From: an uncultured Bacteroidales bacterium
GTDB taxonomy: Bacteria > Bacteroidota > Bacteroidia > Bacteroidales > Bacteroidaceae
Direction: 5' to 3'
Length of the DNA stretch: 64,000 nt
NCBI GenBank assembly: GCA_902801485.1
Contig: CADCIP010000004.1
Span: 62,001-126,000, forward strand
How positions within the stretch are numbered: the first letter of the stretch is position 1; every line of letters starts with the position of its first letter. A model generated the notes under the pieces. That model was not told the DNA's origin. It saw nothing but the letters and a program-made list of their open reading frames with translations, and searched no databases. Below, piece after piece: positions 40,812 through 47,492 of the stretch. The position numbers were made by a program, and so were the translations under genes.

Positions 40812-42236
40812 ATGAAAATTATCCAATTTGGGGAAGGAAACTTCCTACGTGCCTTCGTTGAGTGGATAGCTCAACAAATGAATTACAGCGTAGCCATCGT
40901 TAAGCCCCGGCCTGGCAACACTTTGGATGCTTTGCGTGCACAAGGGTGCCGTTACCATGTAAACCTGCAAGGCTTACTGAACGGAAAGACCATAGATACA
41001 ATGGAAGAAATCACCTGTGTCACCACAGCCGTAAACCCTTACGAAGACCACGAGGCCTTCCTTGCGCTGGCAGAAGATGCCGAGGCACGCTTCATTGTGT
41101 CCAATACCACCGAGGCTGGTATAACCTTCGACCCTGTCTGCCGGCTGAACGACACACCGCCTACCTCATACCCTGCCAAACTGACGCAGTTGCTTTACCA
41201 TCGTTTTCGCACCTTCAACAGCGACCCTGCCAAGGGCTTTATCATCCTGCCCTGCGAACTCGTTTTCGGCAATGGTCATCTCTTGGAGCAATGCGTTCAT
41301 CAATATATTAACCTTTGGGCAACAGAGATAGGCAGTGATTTCGATGACTTTTCCCATTGGGTACAACAGTCATGCTACTTCTGCACCACCCTTGTGGATC
41401 GTATTGTGCCTGGATATCCCAAGAAGAATGCCGAGTCGCTGCAAGCCCGACTGCCTCAGCATGATCCTCTGCTGGTGCAAGCCGAGCCTTACCACCTTTG
41501 GGTCATTGAGGCGGCCAAGAACCTTTCCCTGGAGCAACTGGAGAAGGAGTTCCCTGCCGACAAAGCCGGACTGCACGTTGTCCTGACCCACGACGAATCA
41601 CCTTACCACGAGCGTAAGGTAACCTTGCTGAACGGGCCCCATACGGTGCTCTCGCCTGTTGCCTTCTTAGCAGGCTTGAATATTGTCCGCGATGCCTGTC
41701 AGCACGAGGTGATCGGTCCCTTTGTCCGTCGTGTGATGTTCGACGAGCTGCTGCCCACGCTTAACTTGCCCGAGGATGAGTTGCGCCGTTTCGGAAACGA
41801 TGTGATGGAACGCTTCTGCAATCCCTTCGTCGATCATCAGCTTACCAGCATCATGCTCAACAGCTTCCCCAAGTTCCAGACACGCGACCTGCCCGGACTG
41901 AAAACCTACCTCTTGCGCAAGGGCACATTGCCCAAGGGAATCGTCTTGGGCTTGGCCGCCATCTGTGTCTATTACAAGGGCGGTCAGCGTGCCGACGGCA
42001 CACCTATTCAGCCCAACGACGACCCACGCATCATGCAACTGCTCACCGACCTGTGGGCAACAGGCGATGTACATAAGGTAGCGGAGGGAGTTCTGGCAGC
42101 CAAAGATCTTATCTGGACAGAACACGGCGACCTCAACACCATCCCAGGTCTTACCGATCTCCTCGCCGAAGACATCACCAGCATCTTAGAGAAGGGAATG
42201 ATGGAAACGGTTAAAGGATTAGAGATTAGGGATTAG
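40812..42236 (+). CDS. uxaB: Tagaturonate reductase (altronate oxidoreductase)
   Basis: Reduces D-tagaturonate to D-altronate with NADH. The 474 residues belong to the mannitol-dehydrogenase family: IIQFGEGNFLRAFVEW at the N-terminus, SNTTEAGITFD, ILPCELVFGNG and the family lysine in the helical domain. The last residues (KGLEIRD) are encoded by the beginning of a TTAGAGATTAGGG repeat that continues downstream, so the true C-terminus may have been altered by the repeat. Altronate dehydratase follows after 168 bp. Confidence 0.93.
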   Translation: MKIIQFGEGNFLRAFVEWIAQQMNYSVAIVKPRPGNTLDALRAQGCRYHVNLQGLLNGKTIDTMEEITCVTTAVNPYEDHEAFLALAEDAEARFIVSNTTEAGITFDPVCRLNDTPPTSYPAKLTQLLYHRFRTFNSDPAKGFIILPCELVFGNGHLLEQCVHQYINLWATEIGSDFDDFSHWVQQSCYFCTTLVDRIVPGYPKKNAESLQARLPQHDPLLVQAEPYHLWVIEAAKNLSLEQLEKEFPADKAGLHVVLTHDESPYHERKVTLLNGPHTVLSPVAFLAGLNIVRDACQHEVIGPFVRRVMFDELLPTLNLPEDELRRFGNDVMERFCNPFVDHQLTSIMLNSFPKFQTRDLPGLKTYLLRKGTLPKGIVLGLAAICVYYKGGQRADGTPIQPNDDPRIMQLLTDLWATGDVHKVAEGVLAAKDLIWTEHGDLNTIPGLTDLLAEDITSILEKGMMETVKGLEIRD

Positions 42237-42389
42237 GGATTAGAGATTAGAGGTTAGCGGTTAGAGGTTAGCGGTTAGAGGTTAGCGTTCCCGTTGAAGT
42301 TAAGGAAGTTAAAGAAGTTAAAGAAGTTAAAGGACGAATGTTCCCGTTATCGCCTCAGCGAGACTCTAATCCCTAATCTCTAATCTCTG
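42218..42389. repeat. Large repeat block between uxaB and uxaA (TTAGGGA / CTAATCCC inverted arms)
   Basis: The left part is GATTAGAGATTAGGGATTAG-type units and GGTTAGAGGTTAGC units, the centre GAAGTTAAAGAAGTTAAAG, the right part CTCTAATCCCTAATCTCTAATC. The outer arms are complementary. The block covers the last codons of uxaB and the place where the uxaA N-terminal codons should be. Confidence 0.85.
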
Positions 42390-42404
42390 GTAGCCCTGCA
42401 AGAG

Positions 42405-44090
42405 ATGCCCGGCATCCCTGCCGGCCACAAGTTTGCCCTTCGCGACATTGCCCAGGGCGAGGACGTCATTAAGTACGGATACCCCATTGGGCACGCCACC
42501 CGCGCCATCCGCAAAGGTGAGTTGGTGGACCACCATAACATCGCCACCAACCTAAGCGGCACCATTGATTATAAAAGCCTCACCCCTAACCCCTCTCCCG
42601 TGGGCGAGGGGAACTTTATAGATGAGGGAAACAATTCTCCCCTCCCTCTCGGGGGAGGGGCTGGGGTAGAGGCTTTTTTCCTCGGCTATGTGCGCCCCGA
42701 CGGTCAGGTAGGTATTCGCAACGACATCTGGGTCATCCCCACCGTCGGCTGCGTCAACGGCATCTGCCGCCAAATAGTTGAACAAGCCAAAGAACAGATC
42801 AACGAAAACGATAACGTCAACGTCAACGATAACGAAAACGATAACGAAAACGAAAACGATAACGTCAACGATAACGAAAACGATAACGAAAACGACTCTA
42901 AACTCTCAACTCTAAACTCTAAGCTCTCCACTCTAAACTCTCAACTCTCCACTCTCAACTCTAAACTGACTCTAAACTCTCAACTCTCCACTCTCAACTA
43001 TTTCCCTCACAACTACGGCTGCTCCCAGCTCGGCGATGATCATGAGAATACCCGCAAGATACTGCGCGATATGATCCTGCACCCCAACGCAGGCGGCGTG
43101 CTGGTCGTTGGCTTAGGTTGCGAGAACAATCAGCCCAAGGAGTTCGAGAAGATGCTGGGCGACTACGACCGCCAGCGCATCCGCTTCATGGTTTGTCAGG
43201 AGGTAGAGGGCGACGAGGTAGAAGTTGGTGTACGTATCGTCAAGGAACTTTACGCTCAGGCACAGACCTACGAGCGTGTTCCCGTACCCGTCAGCAAACT
43301 GCGTGTAGGCCTCAAGTGCGGCGGTTCCGACGGATTCTCGGGCATCACCGCCAATCCCCTTCTGGGAGCCTTCACCGACTGGCTCTGCAAGGAGCAGGGC
43401 GGCACAGCCATCCTTACCGAGGTACCCGAGATGTTTGGTGCTGAGACCATCCTCATGCGCCGTGCCGTCTCGGAAGAAGTACTCCAACAGACCAAGGATC
43501 TTATCAACAACTTCAAGGAATATTTCCTCTCTCACGGACAACCCGTAGGCGAGAACCCCTCGCCCGGCAACAAAGCCGGAGGTATCTCCACCCTCGAAGA
43601 GAAAGCCCTCGGCTGCACCCAGAAAGCCGGCACCGCCCCCGTTTGTGGTGTCTTAGAGTACGGCGACAGGTTAGACTCAGCTCCCTCCCACAAAGTTCCC
43701 CTCTCCCTCACAGAGTTCCCCTCTCCTCGGAGAGGGGTTAGGGGTGAGGCTGGCCTCCATTTATTATCCGCTCCCGGCAACGACCTCGTTGCCAGCACCG
43801 CCTTGGCTGCTGCCGGCTGTCAGCTGGTACTCTTCACCACCGGAAGGGGAACACCCTTCTCCACCTTTGTACCCACGCTGAAGGTCAGCACCAATAGCGA
43901 TTTGGCCCGTCGCAAGCCCCAGTGGATAGACTTCGATGCCGGAGTCTTATTGGATGGCACAAGCATGGAAGAGCTACTCCAACGCTTCATCGCCTACATC
44001 ATAGATGTCGCCTCCGGCAAGGAGCGCACCACAGCCGAAGTACACGGCAATGCCGAATTCGCCATCTTCAAAAACGGCGTAACACTATAA
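42405..44090 (+). CDS. uxaA: Altronate dehydratase with multiple in-frame repeat insertions and a damaged 5' end
   Basis: Dehydrates D-altronate to 2-keto-3-deoxy-D-gluconate. Family segments are clear: IPAGHKFAL, KYGYPIGHAT, RNDIWVIPTVGCVNGI, HNYGCSQLGDDHENT, GLKCGGSDGFSGITANP, ENPSPGNKAGGISTLEEKALG and SAPGNDLVAST. Foreign stretches interrupt them at residues about 58-90 (SLTPNPSPVGEG...), 133-199 (NDN...then STLNS repeats) and about 424-450 (SLTEFPSPRRG). E. coli UxaA has about 495 residues; this one has 561 although its first 20-40 are missing. The codons before the ATG read VALQE in frame, then a stop inside the repeat block, so the ancestral start has been lost. Activity is uncertain. 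Confidence 0.88.
   Translation: MPGIPAGHKFALRDIAQGEDVIKYGYPIGHATRAIRKGELVDHHNIATNLSGTIDYKSLTPNPSPVGEGNFIDEGNNSPLPLGGGAGVEAFFLGYVRPDGQVGIRNDIWVIPTVGCVNGICRQIVEQAKEQINENDNVNVNDNENDNENENDNVNDNENDNENDSKLSTLNSKLSTLNSQLSTLNSKLTLNSQLSTLNYFPHNYGCSQLGDDHENTRKILRDMILHPNAGGVLVVGLGCENNQPKEFEKMLGDYDRQRIRFMVCQEVEGDEVEVGVRIVKELYAQAQTYERVPVPVSKLRVGLKCGGSDGFSGITANPLLGAFTDWLCKEQGGTAILTEVPEMFGAETILMRRAVSEEVLQQTKDLINNFKEYFLSHGQPVGENPSPGNKAGGISTLEEKALGCTQKAGTAPVCGVLEYGDRLDSAPSHKVPLSLTEFPSPRRGVRGEAGLHLLSAPGNDLVASTALAAAGCQLVLFTTGRGTPFSTFVPTLKVSTNSDLARRKPQWIDFDAGVLLDGTSMEELLQRFIAYIIDVASGKERTTAEVHGNAEFAIFKNGVTL
42576..42674. repeat. GC-rich inverted repeat inserted in uxaA (insert 1)
   Basis: AGCCTCACCCCTAACCCCTC at the left and GGGGAGGGGCTGGGGTAGAGGCT-like sequence at the right, about 99 bp, translated as SLTPNPSPVGEG...LPLGGGAGVEA. 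Confidence 0.88.
42801..42999. repeat. Low-complexity tandem repeats inserted in uxaA (insert 2)
   Basis: 42801-42895 is AACGATAACGAAAACG-type repeats, coding N/D/E/V. 42896-42999 is ACTCTAAACTCTCAACTCTCC-type repeats, coding STLNS. Both families also occur between genes in this window (22528-22626; 59450-59470). Confidence 0.9.
43676..43752. repeat. GC-rich repeat inserted in uxaA (insert 3)
   Basis: The inner palindrome CCCCTCTCCTCGGAGAGGGG is followed by TTAGGGGTGAGGCT, the right arm of the family. The left arm is degenerate. It interrupts the conserved YGDRL / LLSAPGNDL junction. Confidence 0.85.
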
Positions 44091-44102
44091 GAGGGTAAAA
44101 GA

Positions 44103-44138
44103 CGTGCAAGAACGCACAAAAGTGTGCGATTATGCACA
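44103..44138. promoter_or_regulatory. Paired palindromes, probable enhancer sites of the response regulator
   Basis: Sites CGTGCAAGAACGCACA (44103-44118) and TGTGCGATTATGCACA (44123-44138) both fit TGTGC-N6-GCACA and lie 20 bp apart centre to centre. An identically spaced pair precedes the sigma-54 promoter of the export operon. Confidence 0.75.
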
Positions 44139-44184
44139 AAATGCAGGTAATTGCCGAGGGGAAACACTTTTTCTGAAGTGAAAG

Positions 44185-44217
44185 TTTGGGGGAAGTGTTT
44201 GTTTTGTCATATATTTG
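44185..44217 (+). promoter_or_regulatory. Promoter of the response-regulator gene
   Basis: TTTG (44185-44188), 21 bp, TATATTTG (44210-44217). The TTTGCT at 44214-44219 could instead be the -12 element of a sigma-54 promoter, but its -24 GG element is not present. It is separated from the gene by the inserted repeat block. Confidence 0.55.
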
Positions 44218-44433
44218 CTTCCGGAAAGGTGAAATATTTAAGTTTCTGGAGTTGTTTCTGGAGTTAAAGGAGTTAGAGGAGTTACCGGGCTTTCGCCCTC
44301 CGAAGTTACCGCTTCGCTCCGACGTTACTTAAGACTTCTTGTCTGCATGTGTATAACTATCGTCCAGCCAGCATGCTGGCTTAACTTCCCCTATAACTTC
44401 CATTTTAACTTCCAATTTAACTTCCGGAAAGGT
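44218..44433. repeat. Repeat block flanked by a 13-bp direct repeat
   Basis: CTTCCGGAAAGGT stands at 44218-44230 and again at 44421-44433. Between them are GGAGTTAAAGGAGTTAGAGGAG-type units on the left and inverted TTTAACTTCC-type units on the right, with a GC-rich centre and a CCAGCATGCTGG palindrome. Confidence 0.8.
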
Positions 44434-44447
44434 AAAAACATATTGGT

Positions 44448-45800
44448 ATGGAAGTAAAGAAGAATGGGAAAATACTTGTCATCGACGATAACGAAGATGT
44501 CCTTTTTGCGCTGAACCTTTTACTGAAGCCATTAGTAGAAGACATCCGCGTGGCGAAGAATCCCGAACAGATTGACAGGTTCTATGATCTGCTGCATCCC
44601 GATGTGGTGCTGCTGGATATGAATTTCACACGCGATGCCATCAGCGGAGAGGAGGGCTTCGAGTGGTTGGAGCACATCTTGCACCGCGATGCACAGGCTG
44701 TCGTCATCCTCATGACTGCCTACGCCGATGCTGATAAAGCAGTACGGGCTTTGAAGAGCGGTGCCACAGACTTCATCACCAAGCCCTGGGATAACTCCAA
44801 GCTTCTGGCGACACTCTTTGCAGGGGTAGAACTGAGCCAAGAACGGCATAAGAACCGTCTGCTGGAACAGCGCATGGAGGTAGCAGCCGCTACAGAAGCT
44901 CCCACCCTCATAGGCGAGAGTCCCGTTATGCAACGTGTCATGCAGACGGTAGAACAAGTGGCACCGACGGATGCCAATGTGCTGATTCTCGGCGAGAACG
45001 GAACAGGAAAGGATGTCATAGCCCGACAGCTTTGCGCCCTTTCCCACCGTGCTGCAAAGCCTTTTGTCAGCATCGACTTAGGCAGCGTGCCTGAACAGCT
45101 CTTCGAGAGTGAACTTTTCGGTTACGAGAAGGGTGCGTTCACCGATGCCCGTAAGGCGAAGGCAGGTCGCATGGAAACTGCCAGCGGAGGCACACTCTTC
45201 CTTGACGAGATAGGCAACCTTCCCCTACCCTTGCAAGCAAAATTGCTGGCAGCATTGGAGCGTCGGGAAATCTCGCGCATCGGCAGCACGCAGGTTACAC
45301 CCATTGACGTGCGCCTGCTCTGCGCCACAAATGCAGACATCCATACCGAAGTGGCAGAAGGACGCTTTCGCGAAGACCTCCTCTACCGTATCAACACCAT
45401 AGAGATTACCATACCGCCGCTGCGTGAGCGTGGCGAAGACATTATCCTGCTGGCCGAACACTTCCTGGCTACCTACGCACATAAATATAATAAGGTGGTG
45501 AAGGAACTCAACCGCGATGCGCGTCAACGGCTGCTGCGTCACACATGGCCGGGCAATGTGCGCGAACTGATGCATGCTGTCGAACGTGCTGTGCTCCTGG
45601 CAAAAGGGTCAAGTCTCTGTGCGCAGGACTTTGTACTGAAGGACTCCTCTCGCCGGACATCCCAGACACAGACGCTGAATCTGGAACGTTTGGAGCAGGA
45701 AGCCATCGAGCGTGCCATGAACATTGCCGGGGGTAACGTCACGAAGGCTGCGGAACTCCTCGGCATCACACGCTTCGCATTATACAGAAAGTTGAAATAG
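44448..45800 (+). CDS. Sigma-54-dependent response regulator (NtrC family)
   Basis: A DNA-binding activator of sigma-54 promoters. The 450 residues comprise a receiver domain (phospho-acceptor D57 in VVLLDMN, K112 in ITKPW) and an AAA+ domain with Walker A GENGTGKD (182-189) and Walker B FLDEIG (251-256). A Fis-type helix-turn-helix lies at about 415-449 (GGNVTKAAELLGITRFALYRKLK). The sigma-54 contact loop reads GAFTDA (229-234) instead of GAFTGA. The kinase gene follows after 63 bp of repeat. Its likely targets are the paired palindromes upstream of itself and of the export operon. Confidence 0.95.
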   Translation: MEVKKNGKILVIDDNEDVLFALNLLLKPLVEDIRVAKNPEQIDRFYDLLHPDVVLLDMNFTRDAISGEEGFEWLEHILHRDAQAVVILMTAYADADKAVRALKSGATDFITKPWDNSKLLATLFAGVELSQERHKNRLLEQRMEVAAATEAPTLIGESPVMQRVMQTVEQVAPTDANVLILGENGTGKDVIARQLCALSHRAAKPFVSIDLGSVPEQLFESELFGYEKGAFTDARKAKAGRMETASGGTLFLDEIGNLPLPLQAKLLAALERREISRIGSTQVTPIDVRLLCATNADIHTEVAEGRFREDLLYRINTIEITIPPLRERGEDIILLAEHFLATYAHKYNKVVKELNRDARQRLLRHTWPGNVRELMHAVERAVLLAKGSSLCAQDFVLKDSSRRTSQTQTLNLERLEQEAIERAMNIAGGNVTKAAELLGITRFALYRKLK

Positions 45801-45801
45801 G

Positions 45802-45836
45802 ACCCTCTCCCAGCCCCTCCCTTTAGGGCGGGGAGT
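45802..45836. repeat. GC-rich palindromic repeat between regulator and kinase genes
   Basis: GACCCTCTCCCAGCCCCTCCC then TTTAGGGCGGGGAG. It is an inverted copy of the element at 30978-31011. Confidence 0.8.
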
Positions 45837-45863
45837 AATTACCTTTTATGAAATCATTCCGTT

Positions 45864-47156
45864 ATGAAGATGTTTTGGTTATATCTAATTGCTCTCGTGT
45901 TGGCCGCCCTCATCTGCGCTTTTTGCCTCCACGTTAGTCACTACTTTTCCGCTGTGACGATGGCGCTCGTCGTACTCGGCGTTGCCGTCAGCATCTACGG
46001 CCGCATCAGCCGCCTACGATACGCTTACCATGAAACGGAAAAGGAGAATCAGAAGTTGCATGTGAAGCTTGCAGAGGCAGAGCGACAGTTGCAGTACTTG
46101 CGACAGTTGACAGAGAATGTGGATACGGCTCTCTTTGTCTGCTCCACAGACGGACGCATCGACTGGATGAACCATGTGGCGACCCAATACTCCTCCCCCT
46201 CGGGGGAGGTTGGGAGGGGGCTTCTGCCTCCCCGTATCCTCTCGGCCATTGCCGAACATAAAGAGATGGTGGACGGCTGTGCGCTCTCTACGGTTCTGTT
46301 GCGAATCGACGGACAACGCAAACTTGTGGTAGCCCTGAAGGATGTATCTATGCTGATGCAGCGGCAGGAGATGGAGGCCTGGCAACAACTCATCCGCGTG
46401 CTTACCCACGAAATCATGAACTCCCTGACACCCATCATCTCCATCAGCGAGACATTGGCAGGTTCTCTCCCCCAAGGGGGAGGACAGGAGGGGGCTGCCG
46501 TCATCAACCGTCGTTGCCACTCCCTACTCGACTTTGTGGAGAGCTACCGACAACTGACGCGCATCAAGACACCCGAGAAAACGACCTTCCCCGTCTCCGA
46601 ATTATTTGAACACCTAAAAGCGCTGTTCAGCCTCACCCCCAGCCCCTCTCCGGGGAGAGGGGAGAAAAATACCCCGCAATTAACGTTTTCCCCTCTCCCT
46701 GGAGAGGGGTTAGAGGTGAGGCTGTTGGCCGACCGCGCTCAAATAGAGCAAGTCCTCATCAACCTCATCAAGAATGCCTACGAAAGCGACGCCACAGAGG
46801 TTGAACTCTCAGCACAACAACTCCCCTCTCCCCGGAGCGACTGGGGTTTTAGAGGAGCCACTGAATGTGGCTCCGGCCCCACAAAGGGGAGCGAATTACC
46901 ATTCGCGACGGGGTTCAGGGGCGGGGGTGAGGCTGTCGGGAGAGGGTCTGCTGGGGTTACTCTTCTGGTCCGCGACAACGGATGTGGTATGCCAGCCGAC
47001 GTACTGGAACATGCCTTTATCCCCTTCTACACCACCAAACCCACTGGTACTGGCATCGGTCTTAGCCTCTGTCGGCAGATTATCCTCAAACATGGCGGCA
47101 CCATCCATATCGAAAGCGAGGAGAAAAAGGGTACTACGATAGAAATAAAGATATGA
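45864..47156 (+). CDS. Sensor histidine kinase carrying four in-frame repeat insertions
   Basis: The partner of the preceding regulator. The 430 residues have two membrane segments (about 5-22 and 28-47), a PAS-like domain (about 82-165), the phosphoacceptor H182 in THEIMNSLTP, the N box NLIKNAYESDA, and the G boxes DNGCGMP and GTGIGLSL. Four stretches do not belong to the family: about 110-121 (SSPSGEVGRGLL), 200-212 (LPQGGGQEG), 256-286 (SLTPSPSPGRGE...) and 319-364 (PSPRSDWGFRG...). Each coincides with a GC-rich palindromic repeat in the DNA. All catalytic boxes are intact and the frame is open, so the protein may be active. Confidence 0.92.
   Translation: MKMFWLYLIALVLAALICAFCLHVSHYFSAVTMALVVLGVAVSIYGRISRLRYAYHETEKENQKLHVKLAEAERQLQYLRQLTENVDTALFVCSTDGRIDWMNHVATQYSSPSGEVGRGLLPPRILSAIAEHKEMVDGCALSTVLLRIDGQRKLVVALKDVSMLMQRQEMEAWQQLIRVLTHEIMNSLTPIISISETLAGSLPQGGGQEGAAVINRRCHSLLDFVESYRQLTRIKTPEKTTFPVSELFEHLKALFSLTPSPSPGRGEKNTPQLTFSPLPGEGLEVRLLADRAQIEQVLINLIKNAYESDATEVELSAQQLPSPRSDWGFRGATECGSGPTKGSELPFATGFRGGGEAVGRGSAGVTLLVRDNGCGMPADVLEHAFIPFYTTKPTGTGIGLSLCRQIILKHGGTIHIESEEKKGTTIEIKI
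46191..46221. repeat. GC-rich palindrome in the kinase gene (insert 1)
   Basis: CCTCCCCCTCGGGGGAGG followed by TTGGGAGGGGGC; almost the same as the intergenic unit at 23866-23899. Confidence 0.85.
46465..46496. repeat. GC-rich palindrome in the kinase gene (insert 2)
   Basis: CTCCCCCAAGGGGGAG followed by GACAGGAGGGGGCT. Confidence 0.85.
46629..46723. repeat. GC-rich inverted repeat in the kinase gene (insert 3)
   Basis: The left arm AGCCTCACCCCCAGCCCC, with inner palindrome CCCCTCTCCGGGGAGAGGGG, faces CCCCTCTCCCTGGAGAGGGG and TTAGAGGTGAGGCT about 25 bp later. Confidence 0.92.
46820..46955. repeat. GC-rich composite repeat in the kinase gene (insert 4)
   Basis: It contains CTCCCCTCTCCCCGGAGCGACTGGGG, a GAGCCACTGAATGTGGCTC hairpin, and GGGGTTCAGGGGCGGGGGTGAGGCT. 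The first and last parts are arm-like. Confidence 0.75.
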
Positions 47157-47199
47157 TCAATGATATAAAACTATTTTATCCTGCATATAAAACTATTTT

Positions 47200-47283
47200 C
47201 AAGCTTTGAAAATTTATAACCAAGCCTTGAAAATAAATAACCAAGTCTTGAAAATATATTTTCACGCCTTGAAAATAATTTTA
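47200..47283. repeat. Four 21-bp AT-rich direct repeats
   Basis: Units start at 47200, 47221, 47242 and 47263 and share CAAGNCTTGAAAAT. They are upstream of the enhancer palindromes; the exact two-turn period could give a curved or protein-bound segment. Confidence 0.8.
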
Positions 47284-47350
47284 GACAAAGAAAAAAGATG
47301 TTTTTTCACGACTTAAAAAGAAAAATGCACAACGTATTGATACCTTTTCC

Positions 47351-47386
47351 TGTGCACTTCCGCACAATGATGAGCGATGACGCACA
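47351..47386. promoter_or_regulatory. Paired palindromes upstream of the sigma-54 promoter (enhancer)
   Basis: TGTGCACTTCCGCACA (47351-47366) and TGAGCGATGACGCACA (47371-47386), 20 bp apart, centred about 110 and 90 bp before the expected transcription start. Probable binding sites of the regulator encoded at 44448-45800. Confidence 0.8.
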
Positions 47387-47440
47387 CAAACCCACAAGAA
47401 CAGATTTCTTTAATTCACTAAGAATCAGCCATTTACCATT

Positions 47441-47457
47441 TTGGCACGGTTCTTGCT
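47441..47457 (+). promoter_or_regulatory. Sigma-54 promoter of the export operon
   Basis: TTGGCACGGTTCTTGCT matches the -24/-12 consensus YTGGCACGrNNNTTGCW at essentially every conserved base, with GG and GC 12 bp apart. Transcription should start near 47468, giving a leader of about 25 nt. Confidence 0.92.
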
Positions 47458-47492
47458 ATATATAAGGTAAAGTAAGCTCATAAATTCACAAC

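Larger units (their letters stand above)
44091..44447. other. 357-bp intergenic regulatory region upstream of the response regulator
   Basis: It holds no gene. From left to right it contains two 16-bp palindromes (44103-44118, 44123-44138), a TTTG-N21-TATATTTG promoter (44185-44217) and a 203-bp repeat block bracketed by a 13-bp direct repeat (44218-44433). Confidence 0.8.
47157..47492. other. 336-bp intergenic region upstream of the export operon
   Basis: No gene. It contains four 21-bp direct repeats (47200-47283), two 16-bp palindromes (47351-47366, 47371-47386) and a sigma-54 promoter (47441-47457). Confidence 0.85.

Noticed and set aside
42218..43005. Regularly repeated words in and before uxaA as a CRISPR array
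   Set aside because: Units are short, contiguous and of varying length, with no unique spacers of constant size and no cas genes; they are tandem and inverted repeats.
42405..44090. Calling uxaA a plain pseudogene
   Set aside because: Despite the inserts and the lost 5' codons there is no frameshift or internal stop and all recognisable active-site segments are present, so it is listed as a gene with doubts about activity.
44214..44219. Second sigma-54 promoter in front of the regulator gene
   Set aside because: TTTGCT resembles a -12 element, but the -24 position reads TTTGTCAT rather than TGGCAC; a TAnnTTTG promoter explains the site better, though the enhancer-like palindromes upstream keep it open.
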